Part shown: one piece after another, positions 14,715-23,509 of the stretch | Layout: each line of letters starts with the position of its first letter | How positions within the stretch are numbered: position 1 is the stretch's first letter | Virus record (IMG/VR): IMGVR_UViG_3300006030_000015 | Location: 1-38,032 of that record | Source of the DNA: a virus | Direction: 5' to 3' (one strand) | Length of the DNA: 38,032 nucleotides | Notes under the pieces: model-generated | Told to the model about the DNA's origin: nothing | Databases searched by the model: none | Seen by the model: the letters and a program-made list of their open reading frames with translations, nothing else | Position numbers and translations under genes: made by a program

Positions 14715-16153
14715 TGAAGACCCCGATCCTTGGCTCGACGTATGTGACTCGCAGCGTCAACGCTGCGGATGCCCGCATGATCAATCTTTTCCCCGAGGTC
14801 ATTCCCGAGGGTGGTAAAGAGCCTGCGTACTTGCAACGTTGCCCAGGACTGCTGAACCTTGCCACCGTTGGTGACGGACCGATCCGAGGGCTGTGGGCCT
14901 TCTCGTCCGACAACACCGTGGCGTTTGTTGTCTCGGGCAACAGCCTGTACAAAATCAACACCAGTTACAGCGCCACGTTGCTGGGCACAATTGCAGGCAC
15001 TGGGCCAGTCAGCATGGCCGACAACGGCACCCAGTTGTTCGTTGCTGCCAACGGCCCCGGCTACATCTACAACAACACAACCAACGTGTTTTCGCAGATC
15101 ACCGACCCAGACTATCCTGGCGCGGTAAGCGTGGGTTATTTGGACGGCTACTTTGTGTTCAACGAACCGAACAGCCAGAAAATCTGGATCACCAGCCTGC
15201 TTGACGGGTTGTCGGTTGACCCACTCGACTTTGCAAGCGCCGAGGGTTCTCCTGACGGCGTGGTAGGTTTGATCATCGACCATCGCGAGGTTTGGGTCTA
15301 CGGCACAAACAGCGTAGAGGTTTGGTACGACGCAGGCACTCAGGACTTTCCGCTTCAGCGCATCCAAGGCGCATTTAACGAGATCGGTTGCATCTCGGCC
15401 TACACAATTGCCAAGATGGACAACGGCATCTTCTGGCTGGGCGCTGACGCTCGAGGTCAGGGCATTGTCTATCGCGCCAACGGCTACACAGGCCAACGCA
15501 TCAGCACCCACGCTGTCGAGTGGCACATCCAGCAGTACGGCAATCTGACTGACTCGCTGGCCTATACCTACCAGCAAGACGGCCACAGTTTCTACGTGCT
15601 CATTTTCCCCAGCGCCAACACGACCTGGGTGTACGACGTTGCCACTGGCGCGTGGCATGAGCGGGCAGGCTGGAACAATGGCTCGTTCACGCGCCACCGC
15701 AGCAACTGCCAGATGGCGTTCAACAACAAGATCATCGTGGGCGACTACGAGAATGGCAACATCTACTCGTTCGACCTTGACACCTACGCCGACAACGGCC
15801 AGATTCAAAAGTGGCTGCGTACATGGCGGGCGTTGCCGACAGGTCAAAACAACCTCAAGCGCACCGCGCACCACAGTCTTCAGATCGATCTGGAGTCGGG
15901 TGTTGGCCTGAACCTTGGGCAAGGCAGTGATCCCGAACTGATGCTGCGCTGGTCAGACGATGGCGGTCATACGTGGTCCAACGAACACACGGCATCAATT
16001 GGCAAGATCGGCCAGTATTACCGCCGCGTGTTTTACCGTCGTCTTGGCATGACCATGAAACTGCGCGACCGGGTGTACGAGTTGTCAATGACCGACCCCG
16101 TAAAGACTGCAATCATGGGTGCTGAACTGATCATCAGTCCGACCAATGCTTAA
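14714..16153 (+). CDS. P22 gp10-like tail hub / DNA stabilisation protein
   Basis: A 479-aa protein like P22 gp10, which forms the hexameric tail hub that retains packaged DNA. The N-terminal RSVNAADARMINLFPEVIPE and RCPGLLNLATVGDGPIRGLW motifs are characteristic. The middle has a repeated beta-propeller-like pattern (NTVAFVVSGNSLYKI, GTQLFVAANGPGYIYNN, VWVYGTNSVEVWYDAG), and the C-terminus has LMLRWSDDGGHTWSNEH, recalling an Asp-box strand, and RRVFYRRLGMTMKLRDRVYE. Length equals P22 gp10 (472 aa). It overlaps the gp4-like stop by one base. Confidence 0.92.
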   Translation: MKTPILGSTYVTRSVNAADARMINLFPEVIPEGGKEPAYLQRCPGLLNLATVGDGPIRGLWAFSSDNTVAFVVSGNSLYKINTSYSATLLGTIAGTGPVSMADNGTQLFVAANGPGYIYNNTTNVFSQITDPDYPGAVSVGYLDGYFVFNEPNSQKIWITSLLDGLSVDPLDFASAEGSPDGVVGLIIDHREVWVYGTNSVEVWYDAGTQDFPLQRIQGAFNEIGCISAYTIAKMDNGIFWLGADARGQGIVYRANGYTGQRISTHAVEWHIQQYGNLTDSLAYTYQQDGHSFYVLIFPSANTTWVYDVATGAWHERAGWNNGSFTRHRSNCQMAFNNKIIVGDYENGNIYSFDLDTYADNGQIQKWLRTWRALPTGQNNLKRTAHHSLQIDLESGVGLNLGQGSDPELMLRWSDDGGHTWSNEHTASIGKIGQYYRRVFYRRLGMTMKLRDRVYELSMTDPVKTAIMGAELIISPTNA

Positions 16154-16155
16154 CG

Positions 16156-17460
16156 ATGGCAACCGTCGATCTAACCAACATCACACCTCCCAGGGTTCCG
16201 CTAACAGATGCGCGGACTGGGTTGATCTCGCGTGAGTGGTATCGGTTTTTCCTGAACTTGTTTCAGTTGACCGGTAACGGTCAAAACACCACATCGCTGA
16301 CTGACCTGCAACTTGGGCCTCCCACGCCTCAGCAGGAAGACCTGACCGACATCATCATCGACATCAATGGTTTGCAAACTCAACCTGCACCCGGTACGTC
16401 CGAGTTGCAAGCCGCGCTCGATGCTGTGCGCCAGGAACTGCAAACCTTGCGCCAGCCTGAACTGGGTAGCATGGCCCCGCTTGAGCAGGACAATGTGCCC
16501 TGGCTCACGTTCAACACAGCCCCGTCGCCTGTACCCACTGCTGTGGGTAGCATGTACTGGGACGGTGGCACAACGATGGGTATTCAGGCCACGACCAGCG
16601 TTTTAATTCGAGTCGGTGAAGCTGAGTACGTTTACGCCAAGGCATCGTCAGCCGTGGCCAAAGGGCAACTCTGCTACCACACGGGCGCAGTGGGCGCGTC
16701 TGGTGTGATCACCGTGGCCCCTACGCCGCTGGCGCTGACTGATCCTAATCAGATCGTTGGCGTGGCCGCTGAGACAATCGCGCTCAACGGGTTTGGCCTG
16801 ATCCAGATCAGCGGCGACCTCCGGGGCTTCAACACCACCGGCAGCAGCGTCGGTGAGACATGGGCTGACGGCGACCCGCTGTATTACAACCCAGCGTATG
16901 TCGGCAGTTTTACAAAAACAAAGCCGGTAGCGCCCAATCAGAAAACTTACATTGGTGAGGTGACGAACGCTGGGTCCGGTGCTTCTGGATCGATCCACAT
17001 CCGCATCGTGCCTGGGTCTGTGCTGGGCGGCACGGACAGCAACGTGCAATTCACCTCGCTGGCAAACAGTGATCTGATTCAATACGACAGTGCTTTGGGG
17101 TATTGGAAAAACGTCACCCCTGCGTCGGTAATCTCAGGCGCTGGTGGCGCACCGGTTACCAAGACAGCGGATTTTACGGTTGCGGCCAGCGAGACTTGGC
17201 TAATCAACAACAAGTCGGGATCGTCTTGCACCGTGACGCTGCCGACAGCCAGCGCCAACAGCGGACGGACGCTGCATTTCCAGAACTATCAGGCTCAAAC
17301 CCTTGTGTCAGCATCCAGCAACGTGGTGCCCCTTGCCGGGGGCGCGGCAACCACGGCCATTCTGGCCGCTGTGGCCGGTGCAAACGCAACCCTTGTGTCT
17401 GATGGCACAAACTGGATAATGACGCAATACACCTCGAACAACGCCCTACTTTTGGAGTGA
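16156..17460 (+). CDS. Tail-associated structural protein (434 aa)
   Basis: A 434-aa protein following the gp10-like hub, in the slot held in P22 by the tail-needle gene 26. The N-terminal PPRVPLTDARTGLISREWYR and FFLNLFQLTG are typical of a group of aquatic phage proteins beside gp10-like genes. Residues 70-105 form a short coiled coil (SELQAALDAVRQELQTLRQP). The rest is beta-rich, with SMYWDGGTTMG, a domain at about 140-300 and a fibre-like C-terminal end (CTVTLPTASANSGRTLHFQN). A needle, fibre or adhesin role is inferred. No clear Shine-Dalgarno precedes the ATG. Confidence 0.8.
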   Translation: MATVDLTNITPPRVPLTDARTGLISREWYRFFLNLFQLTGNGQNTTSLTDLQLGPPTPQQEDLTDIIIDINGLQTQPAPGTSELQAALDAVRQELQTLRQPELGSMAPLEQDNVPWLTFNTAPSPVPTAVGSMYWDGGTTMGIQATTSVLIRVGEAEYVYAKASSAVAKGQLCYHTGAVGASGVITVAPTPLALTDPNQIVGVAAETIALNGFGLIQISGDLRGFNTTGSSVGETWADGDPLYYNPAYVGSFTKTKPVAPNQKTYIGEVTNAGSGASGSIHIRIVPGSVLGGTDSNVQFTSLANSDLIQYDSALGYWKNVTPASVISGAGGAPVTKTADFTVAASETWLINNKSGSSCTVTLPTASANSGRTLHFQNYQAQTLVSASSNVVPLAGGAATTAILAAVAGANATLVSDGTNWIMTQYTSNNALLLE

Positions 17461-17464
17461 TGAC

Positions 17465-17800
17465 ATGACAGTCACCGTCAAGAATATAGTTCCGGCCAAA
17501 ACGGTCGAGAACACCCAAACCACCCAGTACACCGCGACTGGCGTGACGACCATCATCGACAAGTTCACCGCGACGAACTACAACACTGCCGCTGCCACAA
17601 TCAGCGTCAACCTCGTCACGGTGACCGGATCGGCTGGCAACCAGAACTTGATCACCAAGACCAAGACGCTCCAGCCTGCCGAGGTCTACACGTTCCCCGA
17701 ACTGGTGGGTCAGGTGCTCAACCCTGGCGACTTCATTTCCACGATTGCTGGCACCGCATCGGCCATCAACATGCGAGTCAGCGGACGCGAGGTGACTTAA
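17465..17800 (+). CDS. Small beta-sandwich virion protein (111 aa)
   Basis: A 111-aa protein made of beta strands (IIDKFTATNYNTAAATISVN, LQPAEVYTFPELVGQVLNPG, DFISTIAGTASAINMRVSGR). This matches a small conserved phage structural type recalled from tail regions, where the PGD turn and closing MRVSGRE strand recur. Its TAA overlaps the next ATG. A tail or head accessory role is inferred from position. Confidence 0.78.
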   Translation: MTVTVKNIVPAKTVENTQTTQYTATGVTTIIDKFTATNYNTAAATISVNLVTVTGSAGNQNLITKTKTLQPAEVYTFPELVGQVLNPGDFISTIAGTASAINMRVSGREVT

Positions 17801-18267
17801 TGCGAATTACTTACGGCAAAGGGTTTGAGATAGCGCCGCCCGAGATGATGCGGCAAAAAGTGGATGCGTTGCAGGATGAACTGTCAAAGCTGCCACAATA
17901 CGAACCTGAAACGAAACACTACTTTCACGGTGGTATGTACTGCCGTGAGGTGTTTCGGCATGCCGGAGTGCTGGTTGTTGGAGCAGTCCACAAAAAGGAA
18001 CACTTCTACCTCATCGTGTCGGGAACCGTGGCAATCACGGACGGCGAGGGTAATGTGCAAGAGGTCACCGGGCCTCATCTTTTCCAAAGTAAACCCGGGA
18101 CAAAGCGGGCGGTGTACGCAATAACCGATACGCTTTGCATGACATTTCACGCAATCGAGGCGACAACTGTCGAGGAAGCTGAGGCCGAACTGGTTGAGGC
18201 AGACCCTGATTCGATGTACAGTCTCGGTAATCAGGTTAAACACAAAGAAATCGAGGTGCAGCCATGA
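17800..18267 (+). CDS. Cupin-fold protein
   Basis: A 155-aa protein with a single cupin-like beta barrel at about residues 45-125: GMYCREVFRHAGVLVVGAVH, then KKEHFYLIVSGTVAITDGEG, then GPHLFQSKPGTKRAVYAITD and CMTFHAIEAT. The KKEHFYLIVSG strand matches the metal-binding H/E motif of cupins, but the usual HxH pair is reduced to H.KKEH, so metal binding is uncertain. It overlaps both neighbours (TAATG and ATGA) inside the virion operon. Similar cupins are found in aquatic phages with no known function; a virion component or carbohydrate-related role is possible. Confidence 0.8.
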   Translation: MRITYGKGFEIAPPEMMRQKVDALQDELSKLPQYEPETKHYFHGGMYCREVFRHAGVLVVGAVHKKEHFYLIVSGTVAITDGEGNVQEVTGPHLFQSKPGTKRAVYAITDTLCMTFHAIEATTVEEAEAELVEADPDSMYSLGNQVKHKEIEVQP

Positions 18268-19004
18268 CTTTTTGGGTTGCTGGTGCCGTCGTAGGCAGTT
18301 CTCTAATTGGGGCAAGCGCTTCTAGAAGTGCTGCCGGTACGCAAGCCGCTGCTGCCGAACAAGGCACTGCCGCGCAGGAGCGCATGTTTGAACGACAAGT
18401 TCAACTGCAAGAACCTTGGCGCAAGGCTGGCGAAGCTGCACTTAACAAACTGATTCCTCTTACGGACTATCAGAAATTCGGCATGTCTCAGTTCCAGGCC
18501 GATCCTGGTTACGCATTCCGTTTGTCCGAAGGCCAAAAAGCACTCGAGCGTTCGGCTGCTGCTCGAGGTGGTTTGCTGTCGGGTGCAACGGGTAAAGCGT
18601 TAACTCGATATGGTCAGGAAATGGGTTCGCAAGAATACCAAAACGCGTTCAATCGATATCAGGCTGAACGTGCTGCTCAGTTGCAACCGCTTCAATCATT
18701 GGCAGGTGTTGGTCAAACATCGGCCAACACATTGACAAATGCTGCGGGCCAATTGGGTTCAAACATCGCCGAAGGTATCGGATCAGCCGCAGCGGCCCGC
18801 GCTTCGGGTTATGTGGGCGGCGCAAACGCGTTGACGAGCGGATTGGGTACGTATTTGAATTATTCGCAAGGTCAGAATATGCTGGCCGCGTTGCGAGGTG
18901 GTGGTGGTGGAGTTGGAATACCAACTGGGTACACGCCCACGACTGATTATTCGTTTACGCCCGACTACTCGTTTGGTGGCGCTCGTTTGGGTGGTGGAGG
19001 TTAA
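18264..19004 (+). CDS. Internal virion/DNA ejection protein, gp7/gp14-like
   Basis: A 246-aa protein with a hydrophobic N-terminus (FWVAGAVVGSSLIGASASRS), then Ala/Gln helices, a conserved-looking segment DPGYAFRLSEGQKALERSAA and AARGGLLSGATGKALTRYGQ, and a Gly-rich C-terminus. This composition is typical of small internal virion proteins injected ahead of DNA in podophages (P22 gp7/gp14 class by position). It is followed by two larger helical ejection-protein candidates, the same three-gene pattern as in P22. Family assignment is by pattern; role inferred. Confidence 0.8.
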   Translation: MTFWVAGAVVGSSLIGASASRSAAGTQAAAAEQGTAAQERMFERQVQLQEPWRKAGEAALNKLIPLTDYQKFGMSQFQADPGYAFRLSEGQKALERSAAARGGLLSGATGKALTRYGQEMGSQEYQNAFNRYQAERAAQLQPLQSLAGVGQTSANTLTNAAGQLGSNIAEGIGSAAAARASGYVGGANALTSGLGTYLNYSQGQNMLAALRGGGGGVGIPTGYTPTTDYSFTPDYSFGGARLGGGG

Positions 19005-19006
19005 AA

Positions 19007-20371
19007 ATGCCAATCAATCCCGCAATCGCACTTGGCGTTCAACCGCTTCAACTTGCCGACCCATTGGCTCAGTACGGCAAGATTGCCAGCATTCAAAGCG
19101 CTCAAAATCAAAACGCATTGGCTCAGTATCAACTGGGTGCAGCGCAACGCGAAGAAGCCGCTCAAAACGCGCTGAGTGAAGCCTACAAGGCCGCATACAA
19201 CCCTGAAACGGGTGCGTATGACATGAACAAACTGCGTGGCGCTGTGATTAGCGGCGGCGCAGGCGCACGTTTGCCCGACATCGAAAAGAAACTAGGTGAA
19301 CTGCGTACTCAGCAATTAACTCAGCAAAAAACTGAGACTGAACTGGTTGACTCCAAACTCAAGCAATCGCGTCAGTTTTTGGAAAACATCAACCCCGCTG
19401 ACCCAAACGCGCCTCAGCAATACATCGCATGGCACGAGGCAAACCACCGTGATCCGATTCTTGGTCCGTTGCTTGCCAAGCGCGGTGTTACAGCCGATCA
19501 ATCCCGCGCACGAATTGCACAGGCAATTCAACAAGGCCCAGACGCTTTTGCTGAGTTGTTGAACCAGTCAAAGTTGGGTACTGAAAAATTCATGGAGTTG
19601 AACAAACCCACTGTGTCCACGCGCAACTTGGGTGCAACGACCGAAACAAGCCTGATCTCGCCGTTGACTGGCAAAGTGCAAAAGATTGCCACGGAAGCCA
19701 ACACAATTGCTCCGGCAGACGCACAACGCATCAAGCAAGAAGGCCAGCGTATCGGCCTCGAAAGTCGTCGTGTTGCTGTGCTCGAGGAAAACCAACGCCG
19801 CGATGCCGACCCAGCGTTCCAGCAACGCATGGCTGGCGCAAAGGCCGTTGGCGAGGCGATTGCCAAGGGCGATGTGGCTGCACAACAGGCATTGCCAAAG
19901 ATCATCACTCGCGCCGAAGATGGCCTGCGCTTGATCGACGAGATGATCGGCAAACAAGAAGTGCGCGACAAGAATGGCAAGGTCATTCAAGCCGCGACAA
20001 AGCCGCACCCTGGTTTCGAGAACGCCGTGGGCACCACTTGGCTACCAGGTATTCGGTTTGTTCCTGGCACCGATGCCGCCGACTTTATGTCGCGCTTTGA
20101 CCAGATCAAAGGCTCATCGTTCCTTGAAGCGTTTGAGTCGCTCAAGGGTGGCGGTGCGATCACGGAAAAAGAAGGCGCAAAAGCTACCGATGCAATCAAC
20201 CGCATGTCCACTTCGCAAAGCGAAAAAGAGTTCATGGCTGCTGCCCGCGATCTGCAAGAAGTGGTTCGTAAAGGTGTGGCAAACGCACAAGCCCGTGCTT
20301 CTCGCTCAGGCGGCGCTCCTGGTGCTGCTCCCGCTGCCGCTGGTGGTGTCAAATTCTTAGGATTTGAATAA
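19007..20371 (+). CDS. Internal virion/ejection protein (454 aa)
   Basis: A 454-aa, mainly helical, Ala/Gln-rich protein with no hydrophobic stretches and no enzyme motif. It starts MPINPAIALGVQPLQLADPL and has long coiled segments (QLTQQKTETELVDSKLKQSR, RIKQEGQRIGLESRRVAVLE). The C-terminus is Ala/Pro/Gly-rich and ends KFLGFE. It lies second in a three-gene set before lysis, which corresponds to gp20 of P22 by order. An ejection or internal-core role is inferred. GGAGG is six bases upstream and the stop overlaps the next ATG (TAATG). Confidence 0.78.
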   Translation: MPINPAIALGVQPLQLADPLAQYGKIASIQSAQNQNALAQYQLGAAQREEAAQNALSEAYKAAYNPETGAYDMNKLRGAVISGGAGARLPDIEKKLGELRTQQLTQQKTETELVDSKLKQSRQFLENINPADPNAPQQYIAWHEANHRDPILGPLLAKRGVTADQSRARIAQAIQQGPDAFAELLNQSKLGTEKFMELNKPTVSTRNLGATTETSLISPLTGKVQKIATEANTIAPADAQRIKQEGQRIGLESRRVAVLEENQRRDADPAFQQRMAGAKAVGEAIAKGDVAAQQALPKIITRAEDGLRLIDEMIGKQEVRDKNGKVIQAATKPHPGFENAVGTTWLPGIRFVPGTDAADFMSRFDQIKGSSFLEAFESLKGGGAITEKEGAKATDAINRMSTSQSEKEFMAAARDLQEVVRKGVANAQARASRSGGAPGAAPAAAGGVKFLGFE

Positions 20372-22521
20372 TGCCAGTCGCCCGCTTTCAACTTCCCGAT
20401 GGCCGTGTTGCTCGGTTTGAAGTACCGGAAGGCACGACCCCTGAGCAAGCCCAGTCGCTGATTCAGGCCCAACTGCCCAGCATCAGCCAGCCCCAACCTG
20501 CATTGCCTCAGTCGATGCAGCCATCTGTCGCCCAGGTATCGCCTGACGCGATCCCCGGCAACCGTCAAGACCTGACCACTGGTCAGCGCGTCTATCAAGC
20601 CGTGCGCCCCTACGCTGCGCCTTTGGTGGAGGCTGCTGGCGCGATTGGTGGCGGATTGCTGGGCGGCACAGCAGGCACGTTTGGCGCTGGCCCAGTGGGC
20701 ACCGCTGCCGGTGGTGTCGCTGGCGCTGGCTTGGGCTACGGCATCGCCAAAGAAGCCATTGAAGCCGCTGATGTGGCGATGGGGATGAAGCAGCCCAGAA
20801 CCGGCGCTGCGCTCGTCACTGAACCTGCTCGTAACGTGCTTGAGGGTGCGACCTTTGAAGCGGGTGGTCGAGTCCTTGGTCCAGTGATCGGCAAGGTCGC
20901 TGGCAAGGTCATGGACATTCGCAACATCCCGGCCAACAAGGCTGCTGACATCGCCCGTAACGCCCTTGGCCCTGATCTGCCCGAAGTGCTCAACGCACTC
21001 AAGGCAGCGCAAGGCCAGAACGTCAGCGCAGCCCAGGCCACGGCCAACATCAACAGCCCGACATGGCAAGCGCTGATCGACCGCGCTACGGCCCGCGATC
21101 CGCGTTTCCTCGAGGCGCTCAAGGCATCTCAGGGCGAAGTGTCCCTGAACGCCCTGGCAAAACTTGCCGGTGGTGCTACGGCTGCGGAAGCCCGAGGCAC
21201 AACGACCGCCATGAAAGAGGCGCTCAACACTACCCAAGGGCCGGTGCGTGAGGCTGCTTTGAGCCGTGCGAACCTGGGTAAAGCGGTGGCCGACTACGAG
21301 GCGCAGGCAGGCAAGTTAAGCGCCGAGGCTGCTGCCGAGGTGCAGAAGGTTCGTGACTTGATCAATGCTGGCAAGATTGCCGAGGCTTCTGCCCGACTTG
21401 ATTTAATCAAGGGCAACCTGCCAGTCGGCTTGACCAAATACACCTACAAGGGCGATCTGGCCCGCATGGCTGACGAGTGGGCAAGCCAAGCAGCAAACGC
21501 ATCGCTTGATCTGGGCCAAGGCGCTCGGTTTGCTCAAGGTGCGGCTGATGCGCTGCGCTCTGTCGGCATCAAGCCGCTCAAGGGCGATGAAGTGATCGGC
21601 AGCGTCCGTGCGATTGCGAACAATCCCGAGTTCGCGGGCAATGACTTGCTGCTGGGTGCGGTCAAAAATGTGGCCGATGACATCGCCAAGTGGACCGGCA
21701 GCGGTGGTGTCATCGATGCCAAGGCGCTCGATGCCATTCGCAAAAACTCGATCAACGCTGCGATCCAGCAGTTGCGTCCAGGCGTGGATGCCACGACCCA
21801 GCGCAACCTTGCAGCCGAGGTCATGGCAAAACTCAAGCCCACACTGATCGACGCTATTGAGGCGGCAGGCGGCACTGGGTATCGCCAGTACCTGACCGAC
21901 TACGCCAAGGGTATGCAAGCGATTGCCGAGCGCAAGTTGACCGGCGAGGCGGCAAAGTTGTGGAAGACGGACAAGGATGCCTTTGTTCGTTTGGTGCAAA
22001 ACGAGTCGCCCGAGGTAGTCGAGAAGTTCCTCGGCCCTGGCAACTACAACATCGCCACCGAACTCAGCGACAACGCGCTGTCAGTGCTGCGCGAACAGGC
22101 TCAGAAGCGCCTGACCGAACTGGCCGTCAAGGGTCAGGTCAGCGCAGGCCAAGACGCACTTAAGCAACTGTTGCTCGACAACACATCGAAGCTGCGCTTG
22201 CCATCGTACCTGAGCGCGGTGGCCGCAACGACCAACAAGGCACTGAACATCTTGGAAAACAAGATCGGTGCCAAGACAATGACAACGCTCACCGATGCGC
22301 TCAAGACACCCGAGGGTGCTGCGAATCTGCTTGAGCGTTTACCTGCTGAGGAGCGCAGCCGCGTGTTGAAACTGATCTCTGATCCGTCACAATGGAGCCA
22401 GGGTGCCAAAGCCATAGTGCGCGGCACCACCGCTGCCGGTGTCAACGCGCTTGCACCTGAGCGAAACAACAGCAATGCGCTGGCGAAGCAGCCGGTACGA
22501 ATTATTGAAACTCAGGAGTAA
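20371..22521 (+). CDS. Large internal virion/ejection protein (716 aa)
   Basis: A 716-aa protein starting MPVARFQLPDGRVARFEVPE followed by GTTPEQAQSLIQAQL, an N-terminal piece common in phage internal virion proteins. Residues about 85-135 form a Gly/Ala-rich membrane-active stretch (AAGAIGGGLLGGTAGTFGAG, AAGGVAGAGLGYGIAKEAIE). The rest is long alpha-helical and Ala-rich. In order and architecture it parallels P22 gp16, which reaches the host membrane during DNA ejection. No lytic transglycosylase motif was seen. It is the last virion gene, three bases upstream of the lysis set. Confidence 0.82.
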   Translation: MPVARFQLPDGRVARFEVPEGTTPEQAQSLIQAQLPSISQPQPALPQSMQPSVAQVSPDAIPGNRQDLTTGQRVYQAVRPYAAPLVEAAGAIGGGLLGGTAGTFGAGPVGTAAGGVAGAGLGYGIAKEAIEAADVAMGMKQPRTGAALVTEPARNVLEGATFEAGGRVLGPVIGKVAGKVMDIRNIPANKAADIARNALGPDLPEVLNALKAAQGQNVSAAQATANINSPTWQALIDRATARDPRFLEALKASQGEVSLNALAKLAGGATAAEARGTTTAMKEALNTTQGPVREAALSRANLGKAVADYEAQAGKLSAEAAAEVQKVRDLINAGKIAEASARLDLIKGNLPVGLTKYTYKGDLARMADEWASQAANASLDLGQGARFAQGAADALRSVGIKPLKGDEVIGSVRAIANNPEFAGNDLLLGAVKNVADDIAKWTGSGGVIDAKALDAIRKNSINAAIQQLRPGVDATTQRNLAAEVMAKLKPTLIDAIEAAGGTGYRQYLTDYAKGMQAIAERKLTGEAAKLWKTDKDAFVRLVQNESPEVVEKFLGPGNYNIATELSDNALSVLREQAQKRLTELAVKGQVSAGQDALKQLLLDNTSKLRLPSYLSAVAATTNKALNILENKIGAKTMTTLTDALKTPEGAANLLERLPAEERSRVLKLISDPSQWSQGAKAIVRGTTAAGVNALAPERNNSNALAKQPVRIIETQE

Positions 22522-22523
22522 TC

Positions 22524-22736
22524 ATGGCGTTAGAGGGAAGCGCGGAGATTGATCCAGTGAAGTACGGTGTTCTGTGGGAACGCGTACAAAACATGGACAA
22601 AAAGATGGATCGCATGGAAAAACAAATGGAGCAACTGCTTGACATGGCGAGTCGTTCCAAGGGTGCTCTATGGATCGGTATTGGTCTGTGGTCGATGCTC
22701 ACAGGAATTGCTGGATTCTTTTTCGGTAAACACTGA
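22524..22736 (+). CDS. Small membrane protein, lysis-associated
   Basis: A 70-aa protein with a soluble coiled N-terminus (WERVQNMDKKMDRMEKQMEQ, residues 18-37) and one C-terminal transmembrane helix (about 47-67, GALWIGIGLWSMLTGIAGFF). This layout resembles XhlA-type hemolysin or antiholin proteins. It is directly upstream of the endolysin, with a TGATG overlap, so a holin, antiholin or lysis regulator is likely. GGAG is six bases upstream of the ATG. Confidence 0.8.
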   Translation: MALEGSAEIDPVKYGVLWERVQNMDKKMDRMEKQMEQLLDMASRSKGALWIGIGLWSMLTGIAGFFFGKH

Positions 22737-23116
22737 TGTACCAACTTGGCCCACGATCAATCATGCGACTCAAGGGGGTCCACCCCGATCTGGTCAAGGT
22801 CGTCAAGCATGCGATTGAGATCAGCCTCGTGGACTTCACGGTGCTCGAGGGACTGCGGACCATCGAGCGTCAGAAAGCCATGTTCGATGCTGGCGCGAGT
22901 CAGACCATGAACAGCCGCCATCTTGACGGCCATGCCGTCGATCTGGGAGCCTGGGTCGATGGTCAGGTGGACTGGTCGTGGCCCCTATACTCCAAGATCG
23001 CCACCGCCATGAAGACGGCAGCGCAGGAACTCAACATCCCTATCGAGTGCGGGGTCGATTGGAAAAAATTTCCAGACGGGCCGCATTTTCAATTACCTTG
23101 GAAGGACTATCCATGA
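22736..23116 (+). CDS. Endolysin, peptidase M15 type
   Basis: A 126-aa zinc peptidase that would cut the peptide stems of peptidoglycan (L-alanyl-D-glutamate or D-Ala-D-Ala endopeptidase). It shows the M15 motif SRHLDGHAVDL (residues 60-70, zinc ligands H62 and D69) and the downstream GPHF with H117. The conserved EGLRTIERQ motif is at 38-46. No signal peptide, so export depends on a holin. It sits between two small membrane proteins: coupled upstream by TGATG and downstream by ATGA. Confidence 0.94.
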   Translation: MYQLGPRSIMRLKGVHPDLVKVVKHAIEISLVDFTVLEGLRTIERQKAMFDAGASQTMNSRHLDGHAVDLGAWVDGQVDWSWPLYSKIATAMKTAAQELNIPIECGVDWKKFPDGPHFQLPWKDYP

Positions 23117-23286
23117 ACGCAACTATTGTTCAAGCCATCGTGCGCCACTTGTTGACGACGGTGGGCGGCGGTTTTCTGATGTCGTTTGGCATCACCGGTG
23201 GCACTTTGGATGCCGTGGTGGGCGCAGTGTCCACGTTGGCCGGTGTTGCTTGGTCGCTGTATGATAAGAAAAAAGCATCAGAGTAA
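23113..23286 (+). CDS. Putative holin, Pam3-gp28-like
   Basis: A 57-aa membrane protein beginning at an ATGA overlap with the endolysin gene. Two hydrophobic segments (IVQAIVRHLLTTVGGGFLMS, residues 5-24, and VVGAVSTLAGVAWSLY, 35-50) are followed by a charged tail DKKKASE. The pattern matches a small holin family I recall as Pam3-gp28-like. I chose ATG 23113 because longer in-frame starts lie within the endolysin. It is the last plus-strand gene of the late operon. Confidence 0.82.
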   Translation: MNATIVQAIVRHLLTTVGGGFLMSFGITGGTLDAVVGAVSTLAGVAWSLYDKKKASE

Positions 23287-23317
23287 CGTGGTTACCACGG
23301 TGCATCTTCTACGTCGT

Positions 23318-23509
23318 CTAAGTTAGCCTTACGTCGCCGAGGGGCGACGTTTTGGTACATCCGGCCACCTTCTTCGTAGATTCGGAAGGGCCAATTTTCA
23401 CGACGCTTTCGAGGGTAACAAACCGGTGCAGGTTCGCACATTCCCTGCGTCGGCGACCATTCCGAGTCTCGAGCACTATTGTCCAAGTTCCGCATACGGG
23501 GCATTTCAT
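23318..23509 (-). CDS. Small zinc-ribbon protein, NrdR-N-like
   Basis: A 63-aa protein starting MKCPVCGTWTIVLETRNGR and continuing CANLHRFVTLE. C3-x2-C6 and C24-x3-H28 form a zinc knuckle like the N-terminal zinc ribbon of NrdR-type proteins, where two-Cys pairs precede an RRRxC and a RF(V/I)TLE strand. It lacks the ATP cone of NrdR, so is only the ribbon plus about 30 basic residues. The ATG at 23509 overlaps the upstream stop (ATGA), which decides the start. Likely a small nucleic-acid binding protein. The C-terminal end overlaps the terminator of the opposing operon. Confidence 0.75.
   Translation of the reverse strand: MKCPVCGTWTIVLETRNGRRRRECANLHRFVTLESVVKIGPSESTKKVAGCTKTSPLGDVRLT
23331..23353 (+). 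terminator. Late operon terminator hairpin
   Basis: ACGTCGCC (23331-23338) and GGCGACGT (23343-23350) pair perfectly across GAGG and are followed by a TTTT run that includes the last stem base (23350-23353). It lies 45 bp after the holin stop, where plus- and minus-strand operons converge. The T tract is short. A smaller CGTGG/CCACG hairpin (23287-23299) lies between the holin stop and this element. It overlaps the 3' end of the minus gene at 23318. Confidence 0.55.

Noticed and set aside
23292-23360. 22-aa ORF MYQNVAPRRRKANLDDVEDA ending PW, overlapping the zinc-ribbon gene in another frame
   Set aside because: Has a loose AAGGTGG site but overlaps almost entirely with a better-supported gene; too short to support.
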